From Haloquadratum sp. J07HQX50 (GTDB lineage: Archaea; Halobacteriota; Halobacteria; Halobacteriales; Haloferacaceae): a stretch of DNA of 6,644 bases. Positions within the stretch are counted from its first letter, which is position 1, and each line of letters opens with the position of its first letter. Location: positions 227,815 through 234,458 of the forward strand of contig KE356563.1 of assembly GCA_000416005.1 (NCBI GenBank), written 5' to 3'. The notes under the pieces are model-generated. The model ran no database searches, had not been told where the DNA came from, and saw only the letters and a program-made list of their open reading frames with translations. Positions 5,898 to 6,644 of this stretch are shown piece after piece. The translations under genes were made by a program, and so were the position numbers.

Positions 5898-5993
5898 TTA
5901 ATCACGTCTGATGTCTGGATAAAACGTTTTTCGAATGTGGAGACACTCCCAAGAGTACTTACTTTTCATCGATATACGAATAGACGTGATTAA
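5898..5993. repeat. 12-bp inverted repeat spanning the promoter of the membrane-protein gene
   Basis: TTAATCACGTCT (5898-5909) and AGACGTGATTAA (5982-5993) are perfect reverse complements, 72 bp apart. The right arm covers the proposed GTG start of the next gene, and a possible TATA (GGATAAAAC, 5917-5925) lies between the arms. The pair could be an operator for a looping regulator or the ends of a very short inserted element. No clear target duplication was seen. Confidence 0.55.
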
Positions 5994-6644
5994 CGGGGAT
6001 GGCATCACACCAGAGGTGCGTACAGGGCTTACGAATCTTGTGACTGTTCTGGGGGTTGCGGTGTTTGGCTGGTCGGCGGGTGCGTTGCTTATTATTTACT
6101 GGATTGAGGCAGGTGTCGCACTGGCCCGTGGATTCTTTCAGGGTCCATTCGCGCGGCGCGAGCCGGAGGAGCTGACTCCTGGGCAACAGAGAGTGAGAGG
6201 AAAGTTGCCCTTTGCATCTTGGGAAAACAAACGCGGCGGTGTCTCGATAGGTCCGCTCCCACCAGTCTACCCGCGGAACATGTCGGCGGTGTCCGCATCT
6301 ATCATAGTGACACTCATTTTCTGGCCCATCGCTGGGGGGTTCGTCATCGCGACCGTCGGGCCGGAGCTCCCCATCGGAACGGTATTGCTCGCGGTGGTTG
6401 GTGTCGTCGCCGGACACACCGTCGGTCTGATCAACTACTTCAGGAACAACCGATACATCGAGGACACCGTCAATTCGGCGATGTCCAGACGGTACGCGAT
6501 TGGTGTGTTTGTGCTCGGTGTCGGTGGGGTATTCGCCTTTTCGCGTGCGTCCCCACCGTCAGTGCTGTTCCTCATTATCGCGATTGGAAAACTTTTCGCG
6601 GACCTCGTGATTGCCAGAGCGGAAGCGTCAAACACGACGTCACC
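5986..6644 (+). CDS. Multi-pass membrane protein, DUF6498-like, incomplete at window edge
   Basis: The frame stays open for 219 codons to the window end, so the C-terminus is missing. Hydrophobic segments are visible at about residues 16-38 (with GWSAGALLIIYWIEAGV), 101-124, 129-150, 170-186 and 190-208, giving about five membrane spans. Between the first two is a polar loop of about 60 residues (FARREPEELTPGQQRV onwards). The start of the first span, with Gly-Trp before a hydrophobic run ending in YWIE, resembles the DUF6498 family of uncharacterised archaeal membrane proteins; I know no biochemical role. Start choice: GTG at 5986 has a TACTTA element about 27 bp upstream; ATG at 5935 and GTG at 6016 are alternatives in the same frame. 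Codon use is more GC-rich than in the decayed region before it, as expected of a maintained gene. Confidence 0.75.
   Translation, partial: MINGDGITPEVRTGLTNLVTVLGVAVFGWSAGALLIIYWIEAGVALARGFFQGPFARREPEELTPGQQRVRGKLPFASWENKRGGVSIGPLPPVYPRNMSAVSASIIVTLIFWPIAGGFVIATVGPELPIGTVLLAVVGVVAGHTVGLINYFRNNRYIEDTVNSAMSRRYAIGVFVLGVGGVFAFSRASPPSVLFLIIAIGKLFADLVIARAEASNTTS

Noticed and set aside
5959..6417. 152-codon minus-strand frame over the membrane-protein gene
   Set aside because: The plus strand encodes regular hydrophobic spans in an uninterrupted frame; the minus frame is a low-complexity shadow.
1..6644. tRNA, rRNA or complete insertion sequence
   Set aside because: None of the characteristic sequences (tRNA arms, rRNA conserved stretches, full transposase with terminal repeats) was seen on either strand.

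Overview
The window looks haloarchaeal. Predicted proteins are acidic and rich in D/E. TATA-like boxes sit about 25 bp before two start codons, as expected for leaderless archaeal transcripts. The initiator gene is an archaeal Orc1/Cdc6, surrounded by G-string origin recognition boxes (ORBs). The mix of an origin, a ParA fragment and several decayed genes suggests an accessory replicon (megaplasmid) or an integrated plasmid. That assignment is inference.

Layout. 1-180: no recognisable gene. 181-760: three ORBs bounding an AT-rich stretch. 761-2215 (minus): a full-length Orc1/Cdc6 initiator. 2216-2930: its promoter and a dense ORB field, four boxes in one orientation followed by four in the other, with AT-rich DNA between and beside them; this is the best replication-origin candidate. 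About 3025-3248 (minus): a small gene broken by frameshifts. 3323-4462 (plus): a soluble GAF-domain sensor histidine kinase with no response regulator in view. 4463-5070: intergenic, no clear gene. 5071-5496 (plus): a ParA-type ATPase whose similarity stops after about 85 residues. About 5727-5890 (plus): remnant of a winged-helix DNA-binding protein, split between frames. 5986 to the window end (plus): a multi-pass membrane protein resembling the DUF6498 family, incomplete at the edge.

How it works together. The Orc protein probably binds the ORBs on both sides of its own gene, so the gene and its sites form a self-contained replicator. The ParA fragment may be what is left of a partition system that once accompanied the origin. 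The kinase and membrane protein have no visible mechanistic link to replication. The most notable structure is the pair of inverted ORB arrangements, one upstream and one downstream of a single orc gene, which share a 22-bp core in perfect inverted copies. No tRNA, rRNA, CRISPR array or complete insertion sequence was seen. All family assignments come from reading motifs; no database search was possible.
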